This document shows positions 1-9,870 of a stretch of 64,000 nt of DNA, piece by piece. The notes beneath the pieces were generated by a model. That model saw only the letters and a list, made by a program, of their open reading frames with translations, was not told the origin of the DNA and ran no database searches. Both the position numbers and the translations under genes were made by a program. This DNA is from Mucilaginibacter lappiensis (GTDB lineage: Bacteria > Bacteroidota > Bacteroidia > Sphingobacteriales > Sphingobacteriaceae), in the NCBI RefSeq assembly GCF_900155965.1, contig NZ_FTMG01000001.1, positions 434,001 through 498,000 of the forward strand, read 5' to 3'. Positions within the stretch are counted from its first letter, which is position 1, and each line of letters begins with the position of its first letter.

Positions 1-174
1 ACTGCGGTACTCAATGGAGTTGCGGCTGTTCCGTTGTTATTTCTGATCGTTAAAATTACCGCCAGTGAAAAGATTATGGGAGAATATAAGAGCGGTTGGC
101 TATCCAAGGCGCTGTTATGGATTACTTTTATAGTGATGGGTGCTGCTTCGGTCGCGCTTTTCTTTACTTTATAA
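1..174 (+). CDS. NRAMP-family divalent metal transporter, C-terminal end (partial)
   Basis: Only the last 57 codons lie in the window, open from base 1 to a TAA at 172-174. The visible residues form two hydrophobic helices (around VAAVPLLFLIVKI and ALLWITFIVMGAASVALFF) joined by a short polar loop with the motif KIMGEYKSG. This is how Bacteroidota NRAMP-type Mn2+/Fe2+ proton symporters usually end, with helices 10-11 at the inner membrane. The family assignment rests on resemblance of this short tail only. The TolC-family gene follows after 32 bases in the same direction and may be co-transcribed. Confidence 0.6.
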   Translation, partial: TAVLNGVAAVPLLFLIVKITASEKIMGEYKSGWLSKALLWITFIVMGAASVALFFTL

Positions 175-206
175 TGTGAGATTTCATCATCTATTAAGCT
201 TCGGTT

Positions 207-1463
207 ATGAAAATTAAATACTTCCTTGTGGTCATATGTTTGATGGTTAGCCAAATAGTTTGCGCACAAACTGATACGTTAAAAATTTCTTTTCAGCAAG
301 CGGAGAGAACGTTTCTGGAAAACAACCTTGGCCTGATTGCAGAACGCTTCCATGTCGCGGCGGTCAGGGCTCTGATCGATCAGGCTAAGCTCTGGGACAA
401 TCCCACTCTCGCTACGGATCAAAACCTATATGATAACACACATACTTTTTTTAATCATGCCCATGGCAATGGTGAAATTTATGCGGTACTGAGCCAGGTT
501 TTTCTTACTGCCGGAAAACGAGGTAAAGAAATTCGAATGGCTCGTGATCAGGCAAGCCTGGAGGAGGCGCAATTTCGTGTCCTGATGCGAAACCTCCATT
601 ACAATTTACAGCTGGACTTTGCGCAGCTGGCCACCTTAAACGAACAAGCCAAGGTGTTTCGTTATGAAATGACGGCTGGTGATAGCCTTGTCAAAGCTAT
701 TGAGAACGCTTATAAAACTGATAAAACCAAAGAAAAAGATGTGATCCGTTTGAAGGCATTACTTTTTAGTGTGGAAAACGATCAGGTAGATAACAGCAGC
801 CAGATCAATAACCTGGAAGCGGAACTCAAAAGCTTGCTTCGAACCAAATCCACTGTTTTTATTCTGCCATTGGTGAAAGTTATCCCGACTGAGGAAACGG
901 AATTTAATATTCCTGAGCTGATCAGGAAGGCTCAGCAGAACCGCGCTGATTTTCAGGCGGCGCAGTATACCGTGGATTATGCCGCGGACAACCTGGCCTA
1001 TCAAAAATCTTTGGCGATCCCCAATGTAACGGTCGGTGTTGACTATGACCGGATCAATAGTTATGCGCCGAATTACCTGGGTCTGCAAATCGGTCTGCCG
1101 CTGCCCGTATTTAACCGGAATCAAGGTAATATCAAGTCAGCGCGTTATAACCTTGAAAGCCAGCAAAACCAAGTAAAAGACAATGAACTCCGCCTGGAAA
1201 ATGGCGTTATCGCCACCGTGCAGCAATACCAATTAAGCAAAGCACTGCTTGTCAATAAACATTTGGAATTCAACGAACAGTATGATCGTTTGTTCAAAAC
1301 TCTTTTAGTCAATTATAAAAGTGGGAAAACCGGATTAACCGATTTTGTAGATTTCTTTGATTCTTATAAAGACACCAAGTTAAAAATTCTCCAGCAACAA
1401 TTTAATTTGCAAAAGGCAATCGCGGATGTCAATTATACGGTCGGTACTACAGTCGTTAAATAG
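207..1463 (+). CDS. TolC-family outer membrane efflux protein
   Basis: This 418-residue protein begins with a signal peptide (MKIKYFLVVICLMVSQIVCA, cleavage before QTDTLK). It then shows the long heptad-rich helices of the outer membrane efflux protein (OEP) family, including two internally similar halves around residues 25-210 and 230-418. The length is normal for CusC/TolC-like channels. The protein should trimerise in the outer membrane and connect to an inner membrane pump; no RND or membrane-fusion gene is visible here, although one could lie upstream. No N-terminal lipobox cysteine is obvious, so it is probably not a lipoprotein. It directly follows an NRAMP-like transporter, so a metal-related role is possible but is only inferred from position. 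Confidence 0.88.
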   Translation: MKIKYFLVVICLMVSQIVCAQTDTLKISFQQAERTFLENNLGLIAERFHVAAVRALIDQAKLWDNPTLATDQNLYDNTHTFFNHAHGNGEIYAVLSQVFLTAGKRGKEIRMARDQASLEEAQFRVLMRNLHYNLQLDFAQLATLNEQAKVFRYEMTAGDSLVKAIENAYKTDKTKEKDVIRLKALLFSVENDQVDNSSQINNLEAELKSLLRTKSTVFILPLVKVIPTEETEFNIPELIRKAQQNRADFQAAQYTVDYAADNLAYQKSLAIPNVTVGVDYDRINSYAPNYLGLQIGLPLPVFNRNQGNIKSARYNLESQQNQVKDNELRLENGVIATVQQYQLSKALLVNKHLEFNEQYDRLFKTLLVNYKSGKTGLTDFVDFFDSYKDTKLKILQQQFNLQKAIADVNYTVGTTVVK

Positions 1464-1571
1464 CAGGTAGCTGTTCTAGCAAATCATCCGGATCTATGCT
1501 ACTTTTGGGGGACGGTACGACAGGAGGTATCAATGCGCCCTAAGATATGGAAAAATTGAACTCCAGGTTAA

Positions 1572-1931
1572 TTAGTCATTCGCTGCATCCGAAATAGATG
1601 TTAAAATATCCCGGATATCTACAGGCTTTCTGACCATGGAGAAACTGCCGAACTTCGCGGCGAACTGCTCCATTTGCGGAAACTCAGACACCAAAATAAT
1701 ATGCAGATCTTTTGATGCCGGATCTGACTTTAAACGGTGACATAATGCCGCGGCGTTGTCATTCTCCATGATGAAATCAATGATTAAAATGTATGGATCA
1801 ATCCCTGTGATCCGGGTAAATAAGTGTTCGTGATTTGCTATGGTCTGAACCTCAAAACCATTTGTCTCCAGCCCGGTCTTCAATTGTGTTAAAAGCTGCT
1901 CATCGGTTGAAACTGCCAATATCTTTTTCAT
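1572..1931 (-). CDS. Single-domain response regulator (receiver domain)
   Basis: The 119 residues make a stand-alone CheY-like receiver. It opens with MKKILAVSTDEQLL (an acidic residue at the Mg2+ site), has the phosphoacceptor aspartate in LIIDF around residue 52, and the conserved lysine in VRKPVD around residue 101. No output domain follows, so it probably acts through protein contacts or in a phosphorelay. It is transcribed away from the trehalose operon, and the 100 bases between the two genes would hold both promoters. The partner kinase cannot be identified from this window. Confidence 0.8.
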   Translation of the reverse strand: MKKILAVSTDEQLLTQLKTGLETNGFEVQTIANHEHLFTRITGIDPYILIIDFIMENDNAAALCHRLKSDPASKDLHIILVSEFPQMEQFAAKFGSFSMVRKPVDIRDILTSISDAAND

Positions 1932-2032
1932 CCTTTAATAACCTGATCCTGTTATTTTTGTTTAGGGAAATATTGTGTTAAAACATTTATTTAATTAGAA
2001 AAACATTTTCGCCGGTTTTTGATTTTGTTGGT

Positions 2033-4162
2033 ATGAAAACTGAAACTTATCCCGGTAAACCTTATCCGCTTGGCGCCACATGGGACGGAGCAGGCGTAAA
2101 CTTCGCTCTTTTTGCAGATAACGCAACGGGCGTTGAGTTGTGTCTATTCAACAATATCAACGACGAAAAAGAAGCTCAAAAAATAGAGATCAAAGAACGG
2201 ACCCACCAGGTCTGGCACATTTACATCCCCGGCGCCCAACCGGGGCAATTATATGGCTACCGGGTTTCAGGGCCCTTTGAACCTGAAAAAGGGCAGCGGT
2301 TCAACTCCAATAAACTGTTGATAGATCCTTATGCAAAATCAATCGCGGGCCGGATCGAATGGCATGACGCGCTTTTTGCTTACGAAATCGGCAGCGAGCG
2401 ACAGGACTTAAGTTACAGTGAGCTGGACAGCGCGCCGTTTATTCCAAAATCAGTCGTCATAGATCCTAACTTCGATTGGGAAGATGACCAACCGCTAAGA
2501 ACCCCCTACCACCAGTCCATCATCTACGAAACCCACGTGAGAGGCTTTACGATGATGAACCCGGAGATCCCGGAAAATTTGAGAGGGACCTACGCCGGGC
2601 TGGCACATCCGGCAACGATAAAATACCTGCAGGAACTCGGCGTAACAGCAATTGAGCTGATGCCGGTTCATCAGTTTGTGAATGACAGGGGACTGCTTGA
2701 CAAAGGCCTCGCCAATTACTGGGGTTATAATACCATTGGCTTTTTCGCACCTGATGTAAAATATTCGGGCAGCGGCGTATTGGGCGAGCAGGTGAGGGAA
2801 TTTAAGGAGATGGTTAAAACCATGCATAAAGCGGGCATAGAAGTCATCCTGGATGTCGTTTATAATCATACCGCCGAAGGTAACGAGCTTGGCCCCACCC
2901 TCTCCTTCAAAGGGATTGACAACGCATCTTATTACCGCTTGACAGAGGATAACAAACGGTATTACATGGACTACACAGGTACCGGAAACACTTTAAATGC
3001 GATGTTGCCGAACGTATTGCGCTATATCATGGACAGCTTGCGTTACTGGATCACGGAAATGCATGTAGACGGTTTCCGTTTTGACCTGGCTGCCACCCTG
3101 GCGCGCGAGTTACATGAAGTAAACCGTTTGAGTCCATTTTTTGACATTATTCACCAGGACCCGGTCATCTCTCAGGTTAAGCTGATCGCGGAACCCTGGG
3201 ACATTGGCGAAGGCGGCTACCAGGTAGGCAAGTTTCCACCAGGATGGGCAGAGTGGAACGGCAAATACCGGGATTCGATCCGTGACTACTGGACCGGAGC
3301 GGACAGTATGCTGGGTGAATTTGCCCAGCGCCTTACAGGCAGTCCGGATCTTTACCAGGATGATTATCGCAAACCTACAGCCAGTGTCAATTTCATTACT
3401 GCTCATGACGGCTTTACACTAACAGACCTGGTATCTTATAACGAGAAACATAATGAGGCCAACGGAGAGGATAATAACGACGGGGAAAGTCATAACCGCT
3501 CCTGGAATTGTGGCGTTGAGGGTCCTACTGACGATCCGGATATTATAGCATTAAGGAAGAAACAAAAGCGGAACTTGCTGGCCACCCTTTTTCTCTCTCA
3601 AGGAGTGCCTATGCTGGTCGCAGGTGATGAATTTGGTAAAACACAACAAGGCAATAACAATGCTTACTGCCAGGATAATGAAATTTCCTGGCTGAACTGG
3701 GAGCAGCAGGATCAGGAGTTACTGGTCTTTACCAAAAAGCTGATTAGTTTGCGGAAAGACCATCCTGTTTTCCGGCGCCGAAAATGGTTCCAGGGGCAGC
3801 CGATCAAAGGTAAAGATCTCGAAGATATCGCCTGGTTCCTGCCGGAGGGCGATGAGATGTCAGATGAGAACTGGAACCATGATTTTGCCAAATCTTTGGG
3901 CCTGTTTTTAAATGGCCTCGGCCTGCATCACGAGGGTCCACAGGGCGAGGCCATTGTCGATGATCATTTCTATTTAATATTCAATGCTCACGATGGTCCG
4001 CTGGATTATGTGGTCCCGGTTAAATTGCGCGGCAGAAAATGGCGCAAGGTTTTGGATACTGCTGACGATGATATTAAAGACCAGCCTGTAGAAAATAACG
4101 AAATTGTAACGGTACAGGGCCGCTCGGTGGTTCTATTACAACAGCCTTCCAGCCATGAATAA
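2033..4162 (+). CDS. glgX: Glycogen debranching enzyme GlgX (GH13 isoamylase type)
   Basis: This 709-residue enzyme hydrolyses alpha-1,6 branches of glycogen or limit dextrin in the cytoplasm. Residues 10-110 form the CBM48-like N-terminal domain ([18 protein letters not shown]). The TIM barrel follows, with all GH13 signatures: [10 protein letters not shown] (about 280), the nucleophile aspartate in [10 protein letters not shown] (about 350), the acid glutamate in [12 protein letters not shown] (about 389) and [11 protein letters not shown] (about 465). The length is typical of GlgX. The stop overlaps the treZ start by 8 bases, so translation is coupled. Released linear maltodextrins are the substrate for the TreY and MalQ activities downstream. 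Confidence 0.95.
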   Translation: [709 protein letters not shown]

Positions 4163-5900
4163 ACCTATTCCAGGGATTCGGTTCGAAAACGGCGAAGCAT
4201 TGATTGCTTTGTGGTCTCCAACTTGCAACAATGCGGCAATTCTAATAAACCAAACGGAAAAGCTCAGCCTTTACAAAGTTGATTTTGGTTATTGGGCGCT
4301 TAATACGCGGGCTATAAAACCAGGTGATACCTACCAGTTCTTACTTGATGATACGCCTTATCCTGATCCCGCCTCTTTATCTCAGCCCGACGGGGTAAAC
4401 GGCCCGTCAAAAGCGCTGGATTTAGGCCCATATCAATGGAAGGATCGCAATTGGAGCAATCCACCACTGGAAGACTACATTATTTATGAACTTCATACCG
4501 GCACATTTACGCCCCAAGGGACCTTCGACGGAATAGCAGACAAACTCGATTATTTAAAGGAGCTTGGTATTACAGCCATTGAGATCATGCCCGTTGCACA
4601 ATTTCCGGGCGAAAGAAACTGGGGATATGACGGCGTTTATCCTTATGCGGTTCAAAATTCTTATGGGGGGGCCGAAGGACTGATGGAACTGGTTGATGCC
4701 TGTCACCAAAAAGGGATAGCAGTAATACTTGATGTAGTTTATAATCACCTGGGGCCGGAGGGCAATTATTTTGCTAGCTACGGTCCATATTTTACAGATA
4801 AATATCATACACCCTGGGGAAACGCCATTAATTTTGACGATGCCTGGTGCGACGAGGTACGGCATTACTTTATTGAAAACGCGCTGATGTGGTTCCGCGA
4901 TTTTCATATTGATGCTTTGAGGCTGGATGCGGTACATGCCATTAAGGATCTTAGTCCAAAGCATATTTTACAAGAGCTTAAAGAACGTACACCGAAAGGG
5001 CATCATCTCATCATCGAATTTGACCTCAATGATTCCCGGTTCATTGATCCTATAAAAAAAGGAGGGTTTGGGATGGATGCACAATGGATAGATGAATTCC
5101 ATCATGCTCTTCGGGTAACCGCCGGAGGCGGGCAGGACGGTTATTATGCTGACTTCAATGGCATCGTCCATCTTGCCAAATCTTATAATAGCGCTTATGT
5201 CTATGACGGTATCTACTCCCCACACCGGCTGAAGACCTTTGGCATTCCTGCTCAAGATAACCCTGGCAACCAGTTTGTCGTTTTCTCCCAAAACCACGAC
5301 CAGGTTGGTAATCGCATGCTTGGCGAACGGAGCAGTATGCTATTCAGCTTTGAAATGCAGAAATTGATGGCTGCGGCAGTTATGGTTAGCCCGTTTATAC
5401 CGATGCTTTTTATGGGTGAAGAATGGTCGGCGCAGGAACCGTTCCTTTATTTTGTGAGTCATAGCGATCCGGACCTTATAAAAGCTGTGCGCAAAGGCCG
5501 TAAGGCAGAATTTGCCGCTTTTCATCAGGATGGCGAGGCCCCTGACCCACAAGCAAAGGAAACTTTTGAGCAATCAAAACTGGACTGGCAAAGAATAGAT
5601 TACACGATGATTGACTATTACAAAAATCTGATTGCTTTGAGGAAACAGTTTCCCGCCCTTTATCAACTCAATCGTAAACTCGTCACAACAACGATAAATG
5701 AAAGCGACCAAACCCTCTTGCTGGAGCGCGGGGACCCACATCAAAATATCAGCTGCCTGATGAATTTTTCCGGGGAGCGGCATCAAACCGGAGTCCTAAG
5801 TAAACTTTTTGATTCAGCGGATCAGCGCTGGAACGGACCCGGTTCATTAAAGGGTTATATCCAGCCTCAGTCCATCATTATTTACACCAACCATGTATAA
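4155..5900 (+). CDS. treZ: Malto-oligosyltrehalose trehalohydrolase TreZ
   Basis: The 581-residue GH13 enzyme cleaves trehalose from maltooligosyltrehalose. An N-terminal E-set/CBM48-like domain (residues 1-100) precedes the barrel. Catalytic-region motifs are [13 protein letters not shown] (about 193), [11 protein letters not shown] with the nucleophile (about 255), [11 protein letters not shown], the TreZ-typical version of the acid region (about 286), and [11 protein letters not shown] (about 376). [21 protein letters not shown]-type residues near 140-160 are also characteristic. It overlaps both glgX upstream and the treY-malQ fusion downstream by 8 bases, so the three genes form one tightly coupled operon. 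Confidence 0.95.
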   Translation: [581 protein letters not shown]

Positions 5901-8900
5901 CCCAATCAGCACCTATCGGATCCAGTTCCATAAAGGCTTTACCTTTACTGATTTGGAGCGAATCATACCCTACCTGGAAAAGCTGAATATTAAAACAATC
6001 TATGCCTCTCCTATTTTCGAGGCTGTTCCGGACAGCACGCATGGTTATGACGGGCTGAACCCTTTAAAGATCAATCCGGAGATCGGTACCATTCAGCAAT
6101 TAAGAAAGATCAGCAAAAAGCTGAAGACGAAAAACATTGGCTGGATTCAGGATATTGTACCCAACCACATGGCTTTTCATCCGGATAACCACTGGCTAAT
6201 GGATGTGCTGGAAAAAGGGCCAAACTCATCTTATAAACATTATTTCGACCAGAGCCTGAACGATGAATTATTCAAAGGCCCGATCATGGTGCCATTTTTA
6301 GATGGTGACCTGGATAAAATAATCGAAACCGGTGAGCTTACCATTAAGCGCACCGGCAAAAAGCTATTTTTTAATTACGCCGGTAACAACTGGCCGCTTA
6401 GGGCGGATTCTTATCCGGATAAGCTGGAATTGGGCCCCGGCGAATTGAAACAAATTGCAGATAAGCAGTATTACCGTCTTTGCAGCTGGAAGGAAACCGA
6501 TCAACAAATTAATTTCAGGCGCTTTTTCACGGTAAATGGCCTCATTTGCCTGAACATACAAAAAGAAGAGGTCTTTGCGCATTTCCACCAGTTCATCAAT
6601 GAGCTGATTAAAGAAAAAATATTTGACGGCTTACGAATAGATCACATAGATGGGCTTTTTGACCCCACCGGTTATTTGAAACGATTGCGACAGCTTTGCG
6701 GCAGCGAGACCTATGTCATTGTTGAAAAGATACTGGAACCCGGTGAAGTGATGCTGCCATGGCCAGTACAGGGAAACACCGGCTACGATTTTTTAGCCAC
6801 CGTCAATAACTTGCTCACCAATCAAAAAAGCAGGTCTGCCTTTACTTCCTTTTACCGGGAGCTAGCCGGGAATAAATTATCTGTGGCAGAGCAAATCAAA
6901 CGGAAGAAGGCTTTTATTCTTAAAAACCAAATGGGTGGCGAACTGGATAACCTGGTCAGCCTTTTACAATCCGGGCTTGAAATTAGTGGAGATTTAAAAT
7001 TCAAAGAAATTATTGCGGAATTTTTAGTTCGCTGCCCCGTTTATCGTTTTTACGGCAACCAGTTTCCGCTGAATAAAGACGAGCATGCTGCCGTTATGCA
7101 AATATTTGAAGCTATTTCTATGGACTGGCCTGAATTGAAATCCGGTGTACAGGCTATACAGGGTTGGTTGGATAAGGGAAATAAAAAGGCATTGCATTTT
7201 TATCAGCGCTGCATGCAATTTTCTGGCCCCCTCATGGCCAAAGGTGTGGAAGATACGCTGATGTATACTTATAACCGCTTTATCGCACACAATGAGGTTG
7301 GTGATGCGCCGGCGGCTTTCGGCATCGCCACAGGAGAGTTTCATGACCAGATGCAATTACAGGAAAAAGCATGGCCGCTTTCCATGAACGGAACCTCTAC
7401 CCATGACACCAAACGTGGGGAAGATGTGCGGGCAAGGCTGAATGTATTGACAGATTTGACGGAGGAATGGTTTAAAATGGTCAGGGAGTGGCAGACCATA
7501 AATCATACTTCCATTGACCCTAATGACGAATACTTTATCTATGAAACCTTAGCTGGTACCTACCCTATGCCTGGTGAGGCAGATGACGATTATGGCCAAC
7601 GAATGGAGCAATACCTCGAAAAAACCCTGAGAGAGGCCAAACAGCGTTCGAACTGGGCAGAGCCAAATATAGCCTACGAAACGAATGTAAAACAGTTTGT
7701 CAAAAACTTATTAAATAAAAAAGGAGCTTTCTGGAAAAGCTTCAAACCCTTTCATCAAAAAATAGCCGGATTTGGCGTGATCAATTCTCTTGTACAACTT
7801 TTGCTAAAGCTAACGGTACCCGGCACGCCGGACATATACCAGGGCTGTGAGCTTTGGGATCTGAGCCTGGTAGACCCCGATAACCGCAGGCCGGTTGATT
7901 ATAAGCAGCGGGAGAGTTACATTGATGACCAGGATGATTTCCGGCAATTATGGAAAACGAAATTTGATGGTCGTATTAAACTTCGGTTATTGCAAACTGT
8001 ATTGAAGGAAAGAAAGGATTATCCCCTTGTGTTTTCGGATGGTGAGTATATCCCGTTGAAAGTAGAAGGACGGCACAGCAACCAGGTGATTGCTTTCGCC
8101 AGGCGGTATCGTGGCTTGTGGTTCGTTACTGCAGCTCCGTTAGGCATAGCCGCCCTTAAGGAGGACCAGCTATTTGATTGGGCAGATACACGGATCATGC
8201 TGCCCGAAAATATCCCAGCCACATTTGAAAACGTATTGTTGAATGTTACAGAAAAAGCATCCGGCGAAATTCCGCTGTCATCACTTTTTAGTAAACTGCC
8301 AATGGCCTTGCTCAGGTTTGAACTTCCTGCCACCGATCGGGGATCAGGTGTATTAGCGCATATCACTTCGCTACCTTCGACTTTTGGAGCAGGTGATGTA
8401 GGACCGGGTGCAAGGAAATTCGCGGATCTGTTACATCAGAGCGGGCAAACATATTGGCAAGTTTTACCAATCAATCCTGTGGCTGCAGACAACAAGTTTT
8501 CGCCTTATAGCTCCTGGTCAGCCATGGGTGGTAATATCCGGCTTATTAGCCCCGAATTATTGCAGGAGGACGGGTTATTAACAGCTATCGGTTCTGCCAA
8601 TAAAAATGAGCTGCTCGACCAGGCCTGGAAAAATTATAGAAATGGTGATTGTCCATGGTTAAGCGCTCCATTTAAGGATTTTTGCTTAACAGAAGACCAT
8701 TGGCTGGATGATTTTGGCTTATATAACGCGCTCAAGAAACACCACAACAACCTTCCCTGGCACAAGTGGCCTGAAGAGTTTAAACTAAGGAATGCAACAG
8801 CATTGACAAAATTCCGGAAAGACCACCAACAATCTATTGAAAAAGCTAAATGGTTGCAATTTATTTTTATGCGTCAATGGCAGCAATTGAAAGCATATTG

Positions 8901-9783
8901 TAACCGCCTTGACATTCGGGTTTTGGGCGATCTGCCGTTTTATTTAAGCTATGATTCCGTCGATGTGTGGGCCAATCCTAAATTATTCCGGCTAGAGAAG
9001 GACATGCGGATGGAACAGATGGCAGGAGTACCTCCGGATTATTTTAACGCGAACGGCCAACTTTGGGGTATGCCAGTATATGACTGGAATGAATTGAAAG
9101 CCCAAAATTATCTTTGGTGGGTACAGCGGATACGGAAGAATATGCAACTTTTTGACCTGCTCCGGCTGGATCACTTCCGGGCCTTTTGCTCCTTTTGGGC
9201 GGTACCCGCCGAAGCGGATAGCGCAATCCATGGTAAATGGATCAGCGGCCCTGGTGCTGATTTCTTTAAAGTATTGCAGCAGCAAATCGGCACGCTGCCC
9301 TTTGTAGCCGAGGATCTTGGCGATATCGACGAAGATGTTTATCAATTGCGGGATCAATTCAAACTACCCGGAATGAAGGTTTTGCAATTTGCTTTTGGAA
9401 AAGACATGCCGGCTTCACCACATATCCCCCATAATTATACGCCAGGTGACATCGTATATACCGGTACACACGATAACAATACCCTTAAGAGTTGGTTTCA
9501 AAAAGAGGCAGATCAAATGCAGCGCGATTGTTTAAACGATTATACGGGACTGAAAGTTAATACGACCAACGTCAACAGTGTGTTGATCAGAATGGCTTTC
9601 TCATCGGTAGCCAAATTGGTTATCGTACCCTTGCAGGATTGGTTGAGATTGGACGAGCACGCAAGAATGAACACCCCTGCGGCAACTGAAGGAAACTGGT
9701 TATGGCAGGCAACAAAACAACACTTGAAAAAATTCCCGGTCGGAGAATTAAAAAGACTTACAACACAACACAATCGCTTGTAA
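5893..9783 (+). CDS. treY-malQ: Fused malto-oligosyltrehalose synthase (TreY) / 4-alpha-glucanotransferase (MalQ)
   Basis: One reading frame of 1296 residues joins two enzymes. Residues 1 to about 815 are TreY, which isomerises the reducing-end glucose of maltodextrin to trehalose linkage: STYRIQFHKGFTF at the start, DIVPNHMAFH (about 96), RIDHIDGLFDP (about 253), VEKILEPGE (about 280) and STHDTKRGEDVRARL (about 505). Residues about 817-1296 are MalQ (GH77): GVLAHITSLPS at the junction, LRLDHFRAF (about 1095), AEDLGDIDE (about 1139) and GTHDNNTLKSW (about 1195). All catalytic residues are present in both halves, so both are probably active. MalQ would recycle short maltodextrins left by TreZ into longer TreY substrates. 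The linker between the halves is very short (about LPATDRGSG). Confidence 0.93.
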   Translation: MYNPISTYRIQFHKGFTFTDLERIIPYLEKLNIKTIYASPIFEAVPDSTHGYDGLNPLKINPEIGTIQQLRKISKKLKTKNIGWIQDIVPNHMAFHPDNHWLMDVLEKGPNSSYKHYFDQSLNDELFKGPIMVPFLDGDLDKIIETGELTIKRTGKKLFFNYAGNNWPLRADSYPDKLELGPGELKQIADKQYYRLCSWKETDQQINFRRFFTVNGLICLNIQKEEVFAHFHQFINELIKEKIFDGLRIDHIDGLFDPTGYLKRLRQLCGSETYVIVEKILEPGEVMLPWPVQGNTGYDFLATVNNLLTNQKSRSAFTSFYRELAGNKLSVAEQIKRKKAFILKNQMGGELDNLVSLLQSGLEISGDLKFKEIIAEFLVRCPVYRFYGNQFPLNKDEHAAVMQIFEAISMDWPELKSGVQAIQGWLDKGNKKALHFYQRCMQFSGPLMAKGVEDTLMYTYNRFIAHNEVGDAPAAFGIATGEFHDQMQLQEKAWPLSMNGTSTHDTKRGEDVRARLNVLTDLTEEWFKMVREWQTINHTSIDPNDEYFIYETLAGTYPMPGEADDDYGQRMEQYLEKTLREAKQRSNWAEPNIAYETNVKQFVKNLLNKKGAFWKSFKPFHQKIAGFGVINSLVQLLLKLTVPGTPDIYQGCELWDLSLVDPDNRRPVDYKQRESYIDDQDDFRQLWKTKFDGRIKLRLLQTVLKERKDYPLVFSDGEYIPLKVEGRHSNQVIAFARRYRGLWFVTAAPLGIAALKEDQLFDWADTRIMLPENIPATFENVLLNVTEKASGEIPLSSLFSKLPMALLRFELPATDRGSGVLAHITSLPSTFGAGDVGPGARKFADLLHQSGQTYWQVLPINPVAADNKFSPYSSWSAMGGNIRLISPELLQEDGLLTAIGSANKNELLDQAWKNYRNGDCPWLSAPFKDFCLTEDHWLDDFGLYNALKKHHNNLPWHKWPEEFKLRNATALTKFRKDHQQSIEKAKWLQFIFMRQWQQLKAYCNRLDIRVLGDLPFYLSYDSVDVWANPKLFRLEKDMRMEQMAGVPPDYFNANGQLWGMPVYDWNELKAQNYLWWVQRIRKNMQLFDLLRLDHFRAFCSFWAVPAEADSAIHGKWISGPGADFFKVLQQQIGTLPFVAEDLGDIDEDVYQLRDQFKLPGMKVLQFAFGKDMPASPHIPHNYTPGDIVYTGTHDNNTLKSWFQKEADQMQRDCLNDYTGLKVNTTNVNSVLIRMAFSSVAKLVIVPLQDWLRLDEHARMNTPAATEGNWLWQATKQHLKKFPVGELKRLTTQHNRL

Positions 9784-9797
9784 AAATTTCTTACAAG
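9777..9797 (+). terminator. Possible hairpin at the end of the trehalose operon
   Basis: CTTGTAA and TTACAAG form a 7-bp perfect inverted repeat with a 7-base loop, overlapping the stop codon of treY-malQ. The stem is AT-rich and no clean T run follows directly, so termination is only a weak suggestion. Confidence 0.3.
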
Positions 9798-9870
9798 TTA
9801 AAACCAATCTTATTAGCAATTGTTATATTCTTAAAAAAAGGGCAAAAAAATTAAGCATATCACAATACCC

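Noticed and set aside
2495..2869. Minus-strand frames opposite glgX, treZ and treY-malQ
   Set aside because: They are shadows of strongly conserved enzymes with all catalytic motifs in the plus frames.
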